Positions 8,496-18,451 are shown, counted from the stretch's first letter. The stretch: 64,000 nt of DNA from Sphingomonas sp. 8AM (GCF_902506455.1 NZ_LR733844.1:3096666-3160665), one strand, 5' to 3'. Notes: generated by a model from the sequence alone, not told the origin. Numbers and translations are program-made.

Positions 8496-9701
8496 TCACA
8501 GTCCGACCTGCCGCAGCGCGCGGTCGAGATCGTCGATCAGGTCCTGCGGATCCTCCAGCCCGACGTTGAGCCGGAGCAGCCCCTCGGTCACGCCCATCTC
8601 GGCGCGCGCCTCGGCCGAGACACCGTAGTGGGTGGTCGAGGCGGGGTGCGTCATCAGCGAGCGCGAGTCGCCGATGTTGTTCGAAATGTCGATCAGCTCC
8701 AATGCGTTGAGCAAGGCATGCGCCTGCGCACGATCGGCGACCTCGAACGCGAAGATCCCGCCGACCGCGCTCATCTGCGCCATTGCCAGTTCGTGCTGCG
8801 GGTGGCTCGGCAGACCGGGGTGGAGGATGCGCGGGACGCGCGCCGCGAGGAAGCGCCCGACCGCCAGCGCATTCTCCGACTGGCGGCGGATGCGCAGGTC
8901 GAGCGTCTCCAGCCCCTTGAGCACCACCCAGGCGTTGAAGGCGCTCAGCGTCGGGCCGGTGTTGCGCGTGAACGGCAGCAGCGTGTTGTCGATGAAATCC
9001 TGCGTCCCGCACACCGCCCCGGCGAGCACGCGGCCCTGCCCGTCCATCATCTTGGTCGCGGAATAAGCGGTGACGTCGGCGCCGAATTCCATTGGCCGCT
9101 GGAGCGCGGGGGTGGCGAAGGCATTGTCGACGACGCTGGTGATCCCGCGCTCGCGCGCGATCCCGCACACCGCGCGCAGGTCGACGATGTCCATGGTCGG
9201 GTTGGCGGGCGTCTCGAAGAAGAACACCTTGGTATTGGGGCGCACCGCGTCCTCGAACGCCTGCGGATCGCGCGCGTCGACGGTGGTGGTCTGGATGCCG
9301 AACTTGGGCAGCAAGGTATCGACCAGCCAGCGGCACGAGCCGAACGCCGCGCGCCCGGCGACGACATGATCGCCCTGTTGCAGCTGGCAGAGCAGCACCG
9401 CGGTCATCGCCGCCATGCCGGTGGCCATCGTCCGGCACGCCTCGGCGCCCTCCAGCAACGCGATCCGCTGTTCGAGCATCTCGACGGTCGGATTCTGGAG
9501 TCGCGAATAGGTCATGCCGGTCTGTTCGCCGGCAAAGCGCGCCGCCGCATCCTCGGCACGATCGTAACAATAGCCCGACGTCAGGAACATCGCTTCGGAT
9601 GTTTCGCCATATTCCGACCGGGCGGTGCCGCCGCGAACCGCAAGGGTCGCAGGGCGCCAGTGCTGGGTGATCGACCGATCCTGTCCGCTATGCCGCTTCA
9701 T
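8496..9701 (-). CDS. metZ: O-succinylhomoserine sulfhydrylase
   Basis: 401 residues, the usual length. A PLP enzyme of the Cys/Met metabolism fold that makes homocysteine from O-succinylhomoserine and sulfide in methionine synthesis, cytosolic. The PLP lysine sits in YSATKMMDGQG at Lys217; SRLQNPTVEMLE and FETPANPTMD are further family motifs. The KMMDGQGRV form, rather than KYxxGHSD, is typical of MetZ against cystathionine synthases and lyases. First gene of a metZ-apaG-LysR transcript. Upstream it faces the GT39 gene across about 115 bases that contain no obvious riboswitch. Confidence 0.93.
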   Translation of the reverse strand: MKRHSGQDRSITQHWRPATLAVRGGTARSEYGETSEAMFLTSGYCYDRAEDAAARFAGEQTGMTYSRLQNPTVEMLEQRIALLEGAEACRTMATGMAAMTAVLLCQLQQGDHVVAGRAAFGSCRWLVDTLLPKFGIQTTTVDARDPQAFEDAVRPNTKVFFFETPANPTMDIVDLRAVCGIARERGITSVVDNAFATPALQRPMEFGADVTAYSATKMMDGQGRVLAGAVCGTQDFIDNTLLPFTRNTGPTLSAFNAWVVLKGLETLDLRIRRQSENALAVGRFLAARVPRILHPGLPSHPQHELAMAQMSAVGGIFAFEVADRAQAHALLNALELIDISNNIGDSRSLMTHPASTTHYGVSAEARAEMGVTEGLLRLNVGLEDPQDLIDDLDRALRQVGL

Positions 9702-9817
9702 GCCCCCGCTTAGCCTCCGCGCACCCGCCAGAACAAGTCAAACCGTCATCGCGCGGGCTTGTCGCCGACGCGCTGCTGTCGCAAGTCCGCATAGGGCGTG
9801 ACGGAGGGATTGCCGCA

Positions 9818-11053
9818 GTGACGAGGGCCGGACGACAGGAGGGAACGCCGCGACTGCTGGCGCTGGCCATCGCGCTGGTCAGCTGGCTGGTGTTCGTCTT
9901 TCGCCTGTCGGTGCCCGCCAAGCCGGTGTTCGACGAGGTCCACTACCTCCCCGCCGCGCGCGCGCTGCTCGCGCTGTCGGGGCCGACCAATATCGAACAT
10001 CCCTTGCTTGCCAAGGAGTTGATCGCGGCCGGCATCCATCTGTTCGGCGACGTGCCGTTCGGATGGCGCATCGCCTCGACGCTGGCGGGCAGCGCGACGG
10101 TCGCGGGGGTGTTCGCGCTGACCCATTTGCTGACGCGCCGCACGCGCCCCGCCCTGTTCGCCACCATCTTCGCGCTGCTGGGCTTCACGATCTACATCCA
10201 GGCGCGGATCGCGATGCTCGACACGTTCATGGTCGCGTTCCTGATCTGGGGCATCGTGTTGCTCAGTTCGGCGATCCGCGACGGCAGCGTCGCGCGATGG
10301 AGCGCGGGCAGCGTGCTGATGGGGCTGGCCACCGCGTGCAAATGGACCGCTGCCCCCTATGTCGCCGCGGCAGCCGTCACCTTGGTGCTGATGCGGCGCG
10401 AACGGCCGCAGCGCTGGCCGGGGCTCGGCACCGTCCCCGCGCTGGCGCTGCTCGGCGGATTGTCGGTCGTCACCTATTTTCTGACTTTCGCGCCCGCGTT
10501 CTTCTACGCCCATGACGCGCTGACGCTCCGCACGCTCCCGCACTTCCAGTGGGACATGTACCTGCGCCAGACACAGAAACTGCCGCCGCACACCTATCAG
10601 TCGAACTGGTGGACCTGGCCGCTGCTGATCCGCCCGATCTGGTATCTGTACGAGCCGGTCGACGGGGCGCAACGCGGCATCCTGCTGCTCGGCAATCCGG
10701 CGGTGATGTGGGGCGGGCTGGTCGCGGTCGTCGCCTGCTATCAGGCGTGGGTGCGGACCGGCGCCGCGCGGCTGCTCGCACCCGCCGCGCTATGGACCTT
10801 CTCGGTGGCGATCTTCGCAATCATCCCCAAGTCGCTCGGCTTCTATTATTACTATTATCCGTCGAGCGTGCTGCTGTGCGTCGCGCTGGCGGTGGCGATC
10901 GATCATCACCGCGCTGCGCTGGGGCGGTGGGTGGAGGCGTATCTGCTGCTGGTGTTCGCGCTGTGGCTGTATTTCCTGCCGGTGCTGAGCGCGCAGGCGC
11001 TTGCCAACGCAGCGGCGTTCCATCGGTTTACGTGGTTCAACAGCTGGGTGTGA
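9818..11053 (+). CDS. PMT-type (GT39) lipid-linked glycosyltransferase
   Basis: 411 residues, GTG start. About ten membrane helices. The first periplasmic loop has FDEVHYLPAAR, matching the acidic DE motif of protein O-mannosyltransferases, followed by IEHPLLAK and the segment IYIQARIAMLDTF seen in bacterial PMT proteins. Such enzymes take mannose from polyprenyl-phosphate-mannose on the outer face of the inner membrane and put it on exported proteins or glycans. The convergent gene at 11062-12156 is a GT2 polyprenyl-phosphate sugar synthase fused to a GtrA domain, which could make exactly this donor. The acceptor is unknown. Confidence 0.87.
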   Translation: MTRAGRQEGTPRLLALAIALVSWLVFVFRLSVPAKPVFDEVHYLPAARALLALSGPTNIEHPLLAKELIAAGIHLFGDVPFGWRIASTLAGSATVAGVFALTHLLTRRTRPALFATIFALLGFTIYIQARIAMLDTFMVAFLIWGIVLLSSAIRDGSVARWSAGSVLMGLATACKWTAAPYVAAAAVTLVLMRRERPQRWPGLGTVPALALLGGLSVVTYFLTFAPAFFYAHDALTLRTLPHFQWDMYLRQTQKLPPHTYQSNWWTWPLLIRPIWYLYEPVDGAQRGILLLGNPAVMWGGLVAVVACYQAWVRTGAARLLAPAALWTFSVAIFAIIPKSLGFYYYYYPSSVLLCVALAVAIDHHRAALGRWVEAYLLLVFALWLYFLPVLSAQALANAAAFHRFTWFNSWV

Positions 11054-11061
11054 GACCAGCT

Positions 11062-12156
11062 TCAGCGATACCGCCCCCAGGTGAAGCGCGACGACAGTGC
11101 ATAATTCCACACCGCGCCGACCAGCACGCCGAGCAGCGCCGACGCCGCCCATGCTCCCTGCCGCACGTCGTGGAGGAACGCCGCGACGCCGACGTTCGCC
11201 ACCGCCCCGACCGAGCAGACGAGGCAGAATGCCACCCAGCCGTCGAGCAGCGCGCGCGCGCCGCGCAGCCGCCGGTCGCGATAGGTCAGCGCATTGTTGA
11301 GAAAGAAGTTGAACGTCATCGCCGCAAAGGTCGCGACGATCTGCCCGGTCAGGAATGTCAGCCCGGCGACGACATAGAGCAGCGTCAGCACGCTCATATG
11401 CACCCCCGCGCCCAGCGCGCCGATCATCGAAAACATTGCGAAGCGCACTGGCACGACGCGTCCCAGCCGGCGGTCGTAGAGCGCGATCAGATATTCCATC
11501 GCGACGACGTGATCGAGCTTGCTCTCCCCCACGGCGCGGGTGCGGAAGACATAGGGCAGTTCGACGAAGCGCAGCGGGCGCGGCGATGCGCCGATGATGT
11601 CGAGCAGGATCTTGAACCCAATTCCGCCGAGGTGCGGCACCAGTCCGCGCAGCACGTCGGTGCGGATCGCGAAGAAGCCGCTCATCGGATCGCTGAGTTC
11701 AGTGCGCACCACCCGTGCGGCGATCCGCGTCGCGAGCGCCGATTTCGCGACGCGGTCGCGATCCCACTCGCCGGTCCCGCCGCCCGCGACGAAGCGCGAG
11801 CCGATTGCGAGGTCGAGCGCCGGGTCGTCGCGCAGCGCGGCGGCCATCTTCGGCAGCAACGTCTCGTCATGTTGCAGGTCGCCGTCCATCACCGCGACCA
11901 CCGGAGCGGCGGTCGCGCACATGCCCTCGATGCACGCGCTCGATAGCCCGCGCCGGCCGATGCGCTGAATGACGCGCACGCGGGGATCGTGGCGCGCGAG
12001 GTCGCGTACCGCCTGCGCGGTTCCGTCCGGGCTGTCGTCGTCGACGAACAGCACTTCCCAGTCGAGTCCCTCCAACGCCGCCGCCAGCCGCTCCACCACC
12101 GCCGCGACATTGCCACGCTCGTTGAAGGTCGGGACGACGACCGCGAGGTCGAGCAT
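11062..12156 (-). CDS. GT2 polyprenyl-phosphate glycosyltransferase fused to GtrA
   Basis: 364 residues. Residues 1-225 are a dolichol-phosphate-mannose-synthase-like GT2 domain (VVPTFNERGNV, VDDDSPDGT, VMDGDLQHD, then SDPMSGFFAIR); residues 235-364 are a GtrA membrane domain with four helices. The pair fits synthesis of a polyprenyl-phosphate sugar and its movement across the membrane. ATG at 12156 begins right before the GT2 strand (MLDLAVVVPTF); an upstream in-frame start only reads through a family A repeat. It ends 8 bases from the end of the GT39 gene, so the two genes converge and probably act on the same lipid-linked sugar. Mannose as the sugar is inferred from the family. Confidence 0.9.
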   Translation of the reverse strand: MLDLAVVVPTFNERGNVAAVVERLAAALEGLDWEVLFVDDDSPDGTAQAVRDLARHDPRVRVIQRIGRRGLSSACIEGMCATAAPVVAVMDGDLQHDETLLPKMAAALRDDPALDLAIGSRFVAGGGTGEWDRDRVAKSALATRIAARVVRTELSDPMSGFFAIRTDVLRGLVPHLGGIGFKILLDIIGASPRPLRFVELPYVFRTRAVGESKLDHVVAMEYLIALYDRRLGRVVPVRFAMFSMIGALGAGVHMSVLTLLYVVAGLTFLTGQIVATFAAMTFNFFLNNALTYRDRRLRGARALLDGWVAFCLVCSVGAVANVGVAAFLHDVRQGAWAASALLGVLVGAVWNYALSSRFTWGRYR

Positions 12157-12167
12157 CACGGTCGGCT

Positions 12168-12244
12168 CGTCATTGCGCGCGTAGCGAAGCAATCCAGGGC
12201 CGAATCAGGACGCCCTGGATTGCTTCGCCACGCTCACATTGACG
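12168..12244. repeat. Family A inverted repeat, copy 2
   Basis: Lies between leuB and the GT2-GtrA gene. Both arms have one or two changes (CGTCATTGCGCGCGTAGCGA on the left). Reading through it adds the false peptide LRYARNDE to upstream frames. Confidence 0.85.
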
Positions 12245-12276
12245 ATTCATTTTGGCTCCGCTGTTCGTCGTCGCGC

Positions 12277-13329
12277 CTACAGCGCCGCCAGCACCGCATC
12301 GCCCATCGCGCGCGTCGTTGCGGTGCCGCCCAGATCGGGGGTCCGCGCGCCGGTCGCCAGCGCCGCCGACACCGCCGCCTCGATCCGATCCGCCGCCACG
12401 CCGGCGTCGAGCGAATGGCGCAGCATCATCGCTGCCGACAGGATCGCCGCGCACGGATTGGCCTTGCCCTGCCCGGCAATGTCGGGCGCGGAGCCGTGGA
12501 TCGGCTCGTACAGTCCCTTGCCGTTTGCATCGAGCGATGCCGAGGGCAGCATCCCGATCGACCCGACGCACATGCTCGCCTGATCCGAGAGGATGTCGCC
12601 GAACAGATTGCCGGTCACGATCGTGTCGAACGCGCCCGGATTGCGGACGAGCTGCATCGCGGCATTGTCGACGTACATATGCGTCAGCTCGACATGCGGG
12701 TATTCCGCCGCGACTTCGATCACCACGTCGCGCCACAATTGCGAGGTTTCCAGCACGTTCGCCTTGTCGACCGAGCAGAGCTTGCCGCGCCGCTTCGCGG
12801 CGGTCTGGAAGCCGACATGCGCGATGCGGCGGACTTCGCTTTCGTCATAGCGCATCAGGTCATGCCCCTCGCGCAGGCCGGCCTCGGTGGTGCCGCGGCC
12901 CTTGGCGCCGAAATAGACGTCGCCGTTCAGTTCGCGGACGATCACCAGATCGATCGCGTTCGCCACCTCCGGCTTGAGCGTCGAGGCGTCTTCCAGTCCG
13001 GCGAACATCCTGGCGGGGCGCAAATTGGCGAAGGTCGTCAGATCCTTGCGCAGCCCGAGGATCGCCTGTTCGGGGCGCAGCGCACGTTCGAGCGAATCGA
13101 ACTCCGGATCGCCGACCGCGCCGAACAGCACCGCGTCGGCGCGCTTCGCCAGCGCCAGCGTCGCGTCGGGGAGCGGATGCCCGCTCGCGCGATAGCCCGC
13201 GCCGCCGACCGCCGCTTCCTCGAACACCAGCCCGAGGTCGAGCGCGTCGAGCACGCGCCGCGCCTCGGCGGTCACTTCGGGGCCGATCCCGTCGCCGGGC
13301 AGGATTGCGATGAGCTTGCCGTGTGTCAT
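12277..13329 (-). CDS. leuB: 3-isopropylmalate dehydrogenase
   Basis: 350 residues, the family length. Oxidises and decarboxylates 3-isopropylmalate with NAD to 2-oxoisocaproate in leucine synthesis, cytosolic. Visible motifs: [11 protein letters not shown] at the N-terminus, [11 protein letters not shown], the substrate-binding [25 protein letters not shown], and the metal-binding [10 protein letters not shown]. The C-terminal [14 protein letters not shown] is the cofactor loop of NAD-dependent members. It starts 29 bases after recO, so the two may share a transcript. leuC and leuD are not in the window. Confidence 0.95.
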   Translation of the reverse strand: MTHGKLIAILPGDGIGPEVTAEARRVLDALDLGLVFEEAAVGGAGYRASGHPLPDATLALAKRADAVLFGAVGDPEFDSLERALRPEQAILGLRKDLTTFANLRPARMFAGLEDASTLKPEVANAIDLVIVRELNGDVYFGAKGRGTTEAGLREGHDLMRYDESEVRRIAHVGFQTAAKRRGKLCSVDKANVLETSQLWRDVVIEVAAEYPHVELTHMYVDNAAMQLVRNPGAFDTIVTGNLFGDILSDQASMCVGSIGMLPSASLDANGKGLYEPIHGSAPDIAGQGKANPCAAILSAAMMLRHSLDAGVAADRIEAAVSAALATGARTPDLGGTATTRAMGDAVLAAL

Positions 13330-13358
13330 GCCCGCAGCGCATGGCGCGCTGGCGCGCG

Positions 13359-14090
13359 TCACGCAACCGCCCTCTTCAATCGCTCGACCAGCCGCGCGCG
13401 CGCCGGCAACGGATCGCGGCGTCGTTCGAGCAGCACGTCGCGCGCGAGGAAATGGCCGGTGATCGCCAGCGCCTCAAGCACTTGCGCGCCGTCCGCCGCG
13501 CCGCCGTCACGCAGGAACGCCGGCAGCGGGAACAGCCGCGCCTCATAGCCCGCCGCCGCGCCGCGCGACACCGCCGCGCCGCTCTTCGGACTGACGAAGG
13601 CGAGATGGTCAGTATCACCGGTCGCGATGCACGTCGTCAGGTCAAGGCCGAAACCCAGCTCGGCGAGCAGCAGCAGTTCGTAACGCGCCATCGCCGCCGC
13701 CCAGCCACGCGCGCTCGGCGCGGCTTCGATCGCGTCGAGCACGCCGCCGAGCGCGTCGTAGAGATAGGGGTAAGGCTGCGCCTCGGGCAGCGCCGCCGCG
13801 GTTAGCGCAGTCATCCAGTCCAGCCCCGCCGCCGGCAGCGCTGATTCGTGCAGCGCCGCGCGGCTGTGCACCAGCTCGCAGGTGAGCGCGGCGAGTTGCT
13901 CCTCGGTGCGCGCGCGCCACTCGCCGCGGATGAGGTTGCCCGGCTGTAGTACCGGGCGCAGCCCACGTGCGTGACCGCCGCGGACGTAGCCGGGGCGGAC
14001 GCCATCCTCGCGCGTCAGCGCCCGCGCCACTGCGCCATGCTCGCCGTGCGCGCGGACGGAGAGCAGGATCGCGTCGGCGATCAGGTGCAT
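13359..14090 (-). CDS. recO: DNA repair protein RecO
   Basis: 243 residues. RecO works with RecF and RecR to load RecA on single-stranded gaps. The N-terminal OB fold is visible ([21 protein letters not shown], then VRPGYVRGG and [11 protein letters not shown]) and is followed by the helical C-terminal domain ([17 protein letters not shown]). The ATG at 14090 fits the family N-terminus. It is preceded by two palindromic repeats and followed at 29 bases by leuB. Confidence 0.92.
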   Translation of the reverse strand: MHLIADAILLSVRAHGEHGAVARALTREDGVRPGYVRGGHARGLRPVLQPGNLIRGEWRARTEEQLAALTCELVHSRAALHESALPAAGLDWMTALTAAALPEAQPYPYLYDALGGVLDAIEAAPSARGWAAAMARYELLLLAELGFGLDLTTCIATGDTDHLAFVSPKSGAAVSRGAAAGYEARLFPLPAFLRDGGAADGAQVLEALAITGHFLARDVLLERRRDPLPARARLVERLKRAVA

Positions 14091-14112
14091 TCGACTTCGC
14101 CAACCACAACAC

Positions 14113-14208
14113 CGTCATTTCCGCGCAGGCGAGAATCCAGAACCTCGGAAGGTGGTGCTTCTATCGACGGACCTGCGCGTCTCCATTCTCGCCTGCACGG
14201 GAATGACG
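14113..14208. repeat. Family C inverted repeat
   Basis: Arms CGTCATTTCCGCGCAGGCGA and CGCCTGCACGGGAATGACG face each other; the interior contains GGACCTGCGCGTC, which recurs in inverse order at 40600-40625. Confidence 0.75.
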
Positions 14209-14221
14209 GCTGGAGATATAC

Positions 14222-14309
14222 CGTCGCCCCGGACTTGATCCGGGGCCCCGCTTCTTCCTGCAGGCGGCGGGAGAAAGTAGCGGGGCCCCGGATCAAGTCC
14301 GGGGCGACG
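14222..14309. repeat. Family B inverted repeat, intact copy
   Basis: CGTCGCCCCGGACTTGATCC and its near-exact inverse (GGATCAAGTCCGGGGCGACG) enclose about 48 bases. Best-preserved family B copy in the window; lies between uvrC and recO. Confidence 0.85.
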
Positions 14310-14339
14310 TAGAGGGGAGGAACCCGACCACCGATCGCC

Positions 14340-16259
14340 TCACTTCGCATGATAGAAATCGTACACCTGCTGCGCGACCGCGGCGCTGACCCCCGGCGCT
14401 TTCCGCAGATCCTCCAGCGACGCATTCCGCACCGCGCGCCCGGTGCCGAAGTGCATCAGCAGCGCCTTCTTGCGCGCCGGGCCGATCCCCGGCACCTCGT
14501 CGAGCGGGCTCGCGCCGATCGCCTTCGCGCGCTTGGCGCGGTGCGCGCCGATCGCGAAGCGGTGGACCTCGTCGCGCAGCCGCTGGAGATAGAAGAGCAA
14601 CGGCGCGTTGACCGGCAGCGTCAGCTCGCGCCCGTCCATCAGGTGAAACACCTCGCGCCCCTCGCGCCCGTGGTGCGGCCCCTTGGCGACGCCGACCAGA
14701 CACACGTCCTCGATCCCGAGGTCCTCGAGCACCGCCTTGGCGGCGTTCAACTGCCCGCGCCCGCCGTCGAGCAGCACCAGATCGGGCCAGGTCTCGCCAT
14801 CACGATCGGGTTCCTCCTCCAGCGCGCGCGAAAAGCGGCGCGTCAGCACCTCACGCATCATGGCGTAATCGTCGTCGGTCGCGGCCTGCTTGATGTTGAA
14901 CTTGCGATACTGGCCCTTACGGAACCCCTCCGGCCCGGCGACGACCATCGCGCCGAGCGCGTTGGTGCCGGAGATATGGCTGTTGTCATACACTTCGATC
15001 CGGTCGGGTGGATCGCCCAGCTCGAACAGCTCGGCCAGCTCGCGATGCAGCCGCGCTTGCGTGGTGCTCTCGGCGAGACGGCGCTCGAGCGCTTCCTTGG
15101 CGTTCCGCGACGCCTGATCGAGCAGCCGCTTGCGCACCCCGCGCTGCGGCACGTTCATCTCGACCTTGCGCCCGGCCTGTTCAGACAGCGCCTCGACCAG
15201 CACCTCGGCGTCGGGCAGCACGCGATCGATCAGGATCGTCCGCGCCGGCGGCACCTCCTCGTAGAATTGCGCCATGAACTGCGTCAGTACCTCGTCCTCG
15301 GGTACGTCGGCGGTGTGCGCGGGGAAAAAGCTGCGGTGGCCCCAATTCTGCCCGCCGCGGATGAAGAACGCCTCGATCCCGATCAGCCCTTCGTGGCACG
15401 CGAGCGCGAAGATGTCGGCGTCGCCGACCCCCTCGGCATTGATGAATTGCGTACCCTGGATGAAGGTCAGCGCTTTCAGCCGGTCGCGCAGGATCGCCGC
15501 CAGCTCGAAGTCCATATTGGCGGCGGCCGCCTCCATCTGCGCGCCAAGCTTGGCCTGCACGTCGGTGGCCTTGCCGGCGAGGAACTTCTTCGAGTCGGAA
15601 ACCAGCTCGGCATACCCTTCTTCGTCGATCCGCCCGACGCACGGCGCGGAACAGCGCTTGATCTGGTACAGCAGGCACGGGCGATCGCGGGTCTTGAAGA
15701 AGCCGTCGGTGCACGACCGGAGCAGAAACAGTTTCTGCAGAGCGTTGAGCGTGTTGTTGACGCTCCCGGCGCTGGCGAACGGGCCGTAATAATCGCCCTT
15801 GGCGCGGCGCGCGCCGCGATGCTTCTGGATGCGTGGAAACTGATGATCGGCGCGCAACAGGATGAACGGGAACGACTTATCGTCGCGCAGCAGCACGTTG
15901 TACGCCGGGCGGTAGCGCTTGATGAGCTGCGCCTCGAGCAGCAGCGCCTCGGCCTCGTTGTTGGTCGTGACGATCGTCATCGACCGCGTCTGCGCGACCA
16001 TCCGTTGAAGGCGACGGGAGAGCCGGTCGACCTGCACATAATTGCCGACGCGGTTCTTCAGCGCGCGCGCCTTGCCGACGTAGAGCACGTCGCCCTTGGC
16101 ATCGTGCATCCGGTAGACGCCGGGCTTGAGCGGTAGCGTCTTGAGCACGTTGCGGATCGCCGCCACCCCGCCGTCCAGATCAGGCGCATCGGCGCCGCGG
16201 ATCGCGTAGGTGGCCTTTTCCTCGTTGAAGCGGTCGGGGGGGCCGTAGCTGCCTGTCAT
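14340..16259 (-). CDS. uvrC: Excinuclease ABC subunit C
   Basis: 639 residues. Makes the two incisions beside DNA damage in nucleotide excision repair together with UvrA and UvrB. Domain order is complete: GIY-YIG nuclease at the N-terminus (PGVYRMHDAKGDVLYVGKAR), the UVR segment that binds UvrB (NMDFELAAILRDRLKAL), the RNase H-like C-terminal nuclease (IEVYDNSHISG, LVLLDGGRGQLNAA), and a helix-hairpin-helix pair (LDEVPGIGPARKKALL). ATG at 16259 is preferred; an upstream start in the same frame would add a proline-rich lead not seen in the family. Confidence 0.95.
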   Translation of the reverse strand: MTGSYGPPDRFNEEKATYAIRGADAPDLDGGVAAIRNVLKTLPLKPGVYRMHDAKGDVLYVGKARALKNRVGNYVQVDRLSRRLQRMVAQTRSMTIVTTNNEAEALLLEAQLIKRYRPAYNVLLRDDKSFPFILLRADHQFPRIQKHRGARRAKGDYYGPFASAGSVNNTLNALQKLFLLRSCTDGFFKTRDRPCLLYQIKRCSAPCVGRIDEEGYAELVSDSKKFLAGKATDVQAKLGAQMEAAAANMDFELAAILRDRLKALTFIQGTQFINAEGVGDADIFALACHEGLIGIEAFFIRGGQNWGHRSFFPAHTADVPEDEVLTQFMAQFYEEVPPARTILIDRVLPDAEVLVEALSEQAGRKVEMNVPQRGVRKRLLDQASRNAKEALERRLAESTTQARLHRELAELFELGDPPDRIEVYDNSHISGTNALGAMVVAGPEGFRKGQYRKFNIKQAATDDDYAMMREVLTRRFSRALEEEPDRDGETWPDLVLLDGGRGQLNAAKAVLEDLGIEDVCLVGVAKGPHHGREGREVFHLMDGRELTLPVNAPLLFYLQRLRDEVHRFAIGAHRAKRAKAIGASPLDEVPGIGPARKKALLMHFGTGRAVRNASLEDLRKAPGVSAAVAQQVYDFYHAK

Positions 16260-16313
16260 CCCCCGCGATCTAGGTAGTGCGGCGGGGTGGGGCAACGGGG
16301 GTGGCACCACACA

Positions 16314-16447
16314 CCGTCGCCCCTGCGCAGGCAGGGGCCTATGTCTGTCTCGTGCGTCGGAGGGTCCGACACAGGGAGCGCGCTGCGTGTGTCAGGCAGG
16401 GCGCATCATTCGACAGACATGGGCCCCTGCCTGCGCAGGGGCGACGG
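16314..16447. repeat. Family D inverted repeat, copy 1
   Basis: About 134 bases. Outer arms CGTCGCCCCTGCGCAGGCAG and CTGCCTGCGCAGGGGCGACG are an exact inverse pair. Inside are a second inverted pair (CTATGTCTGTC against GACAGACATGG) and a central hairpin around GACACAGGGAGCGCGCTGCG. Lies between uvrC and the DUF885 gene. Confidence 0.85.
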
Positions 16448-16453
16448 TAGTGC

Positions 16454-18259
16454 TTACTTCCCGCCCGCCTTCACCCAGTCAGCGATCTTCTTCTCCAGCA
16501 CCGGCATCGGCAGCGCGCCGGTGTCGAGCACCTGCGCGTGGAACTTGCGCGGATCGAAACGCGCGCCAAGCTGCTTCTCCGCATCCGCCTTCACGCGCGA
16601 GATCGTCAACTGCCCGATCTTGTACGCCAGCGCCTGCCCGGGGATCGCGATATAGCGCTCGACCTCGGCGGTCGCGTCGGTGCGCGACATCGGCGAGTTG
16701 GCGAGCATATAGTCGATCGCCTGATCGCGCGTCCAACCCTTGGCGTGGATTCCGGTATCGACCACCAGCCGCATCGCGCGCAGCATCTCGTCGTTGAGCC
16801 CGCCCATCCGCTGATAGGGATCGGTCTCCATGCCGAGTTGCGGCCACAAGGTCTCGGAATAGAGCGCCCAGCCCTCGACGTAGGCGGTGTTACCGCCGAA
16901 GCGCATGAAGGCGGGGAGCACGTCATTTTCCTGCGCCAGGCTGATCTGGAAGTGATGCCCCGGCACGGCCTCGTGCAGGTACAGCGTCTCCATCTCCCAC
17001 ATATAACGCGTCGGCAGGTCATAGGTGTTGTAATAGAAGACGCCGGGCCGCGAGCCGTCGGGGGTGCCCGACTGATAGGAGCCGCCGGCGTCGGTCTTCT
17101 CCTTGAACGCTGGCACCGGGCGAATCTCCAGCCGGGTTTTTGGGATCAGCGAGAATTGCTCGCGCACGCGCGCGTCGACGCGACGACCAATCGCCTCATA
17201 TCCTTCGCGGAGCTGCGTCGCCGACGACGGCTGGAAGCGCTTGTCGGTGCGCAGGAAAGCGAAGAACTCCGGCAGCGTGCCCTTGAAGCCGACCTTGACC
17301 TTCTGCGCCTCCATCTCGCGGGTGATCCGCGCGACCTCGGACAGTCCGAGTTTGTGCACCGCGTCCGCCTTAAGCGGCAGCGTCGTGTTCGATTCGATCA
17401 GATAATCGTAGAGCTTCGCGCCGCCCGGCATCGCCGACAGCCCGACACTGTCGCGCGCGACCGGCAGGTATTCGTCCTGCAGGAAGGTGCGCAGCCGCTG
17501 CTGCACCGGATTGAGCACCTCGGTGATCTGGCGCGTGTAGGCCCGACGGAGCCGCGTCTGGTCCGCAGCCGGGATCTCGGACGGGAAGGTCTTGACCGGA
17601 CCGTAGAACGGCGACGCCTCGACGCCGCCCGCGAGCAGATTGTCGAGCTGGCCAATCATGTTGCGGACCACCAGCTTGGGCTGGACGATCCCGCTCTTGA
17701 TGCCTTCGCGGAAGCGGGTAATCGCGGCGTCGATCTGAGCGGCATATTGCGCGTTGCGCTTCAGATTGTTGTCGTAGTCGGCGACGGTCTTGAACGGTGC
17801 CGCGCCCTGCCCCGACGCCAGTTCGGGGTAGAAGGTGTGCAGCCCGTAAAAGTGATCGAGCGGGCGGACGATCTGCACGGCGATCAGGTCCGGCGCATAG
17901 CCGCGCAGATTCAGCTCGGCCTGCTGCCTGAAGACGTCATAGGCGATCTGGTCGACAGGCGTCAGCTTCGCGCGATCGATCGTCGCGAGCGTCGCCAGGT
18001 CCTGCCGCGTCGCCGTTTCCTCGGCGGCGAGATGCGCGTCGGAGAAGAAGTCGCCGAGCTGGTCGGCATAGCGCATGTCGCCGCGGAACAACGCCTGCAC
18101 CGGGTTGCGGCGCAGACTGCCCTCGTCGCTGTCATGGAAGAGCTGGCGGAGCCGCGCGTCGGCGCTAGCGGGGGCGGCGGCCGGGGCAGCAGGCGCCTGC
18201 GCCATCGTGGGCCCGGCGGCCGAGGCGAGCAGCAAGGCGGCGGTGATCGAGAAACGCAT
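16454..18259 (-). CDS. Exported DUF885 family protein (putative metallopeptidase)
   Basis: 601 residues. A signal peptide (MRFSITAALLLASAAGPTMA) is followed by an alanine-rich linker and the DUF885 domain to the C-terminus. The family hallmark is a zinc-peptidase-like HEAVPGHH at about residue 420, with a downstream GNTAYVEGWALYSE segment supplying a likely third ligand and a C-terminal PGQALAYKIGQ motif. The fold relates to M3/M32-type helical peptidases, but activity has been shown for few members, so peptide hydrolysis in the periplasm is inference. ATG at 18259 is the start that leaves the signal peptide intact. No operon partner. Confidence 0.87.
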   Translation of the reverse strand: MRFSITAALLLASAAGPTMAQAPAAPAAAPASADARLRQLFHDSDEGSLRRNPVQALFRGDMRYADQLGDFFSDAHLAAEETATRQDLATLATIDRAKLTPVDQIAYDVFRQQAELNLRGYAPDLIAVQIVRPLDHFYGLHTFYPELASGQGAAPFKTVADYDNNLKRNAQYAAQIDAAITRFREGIKSGIVQPKLVVRNMIGQLDNLLAGGVEASPFYGPVKTFPSEIPAADQTRLRRAYTRQITEVLNPVQQRLRTFLQDEYLPVARDSVGLSAMPGGAKLYDYLIESNTTLPLKADAVHKLGLSEVARITREMEAQKVKVGFKGTLPEFFAFLRTDKRFQPSSATQLREGYEAIGRRVDARVREQFSLIPKTRLEIRPVPAFKEKTDAGGSYQSGTPDGSRPGVFYYNTYDLPTRYMWEMETLYLHEAVPGHHFQISLAQENDVLPAFMRFGGNTAYVEGWALYSETLWPQLGMETDPYQRMGGLNDEMLRAMRLVVDTGIHAKGWTRDQAIDYMLANSPMSRTDATAEVERYIAIPGQALAYKIGQLTISRVKADAEKQLGARFDPRKFHAQVLDTGALPMPVLEKKIADWVKAGGK

Positions 18260-18298
18260 TGTCGGGCTTCCTTCGAGTCGGACGGCACTCGCCTGACG

Positions 18299-18375
18299 CG
18301 TCATTGCGAGCGTGGCGAAGCAATCCAGGGCGTCCTGATCCGGCCCTGGATTGCTTCGCTATGCTCGCAATGACG
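18299..18375. repeat. Family A inverted repeat, copy 3
   Basis: CGTCATTGCGAGCGTGGCGA against TCGCTATGCTCGCAATGACG; lies between the DUF885 gene start and the end of the F0 operon. Confidence 0.87.
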
Positions 18376-18451
18376 AAAGAAGGTTCCTTGTCAACGCTGT
18401 GGCACCGATGTCGTTAGTGGCAGGGGAGATGGCGCGAACGAGCAACCCCCC

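Noticed and set aside
12157..12192. Longer GT2-GtrA start adding the peptide MLRYARNDEPTV
   Set aside because: The added residues come from the family A repeat; similar RYARND peptides arise at other copies.
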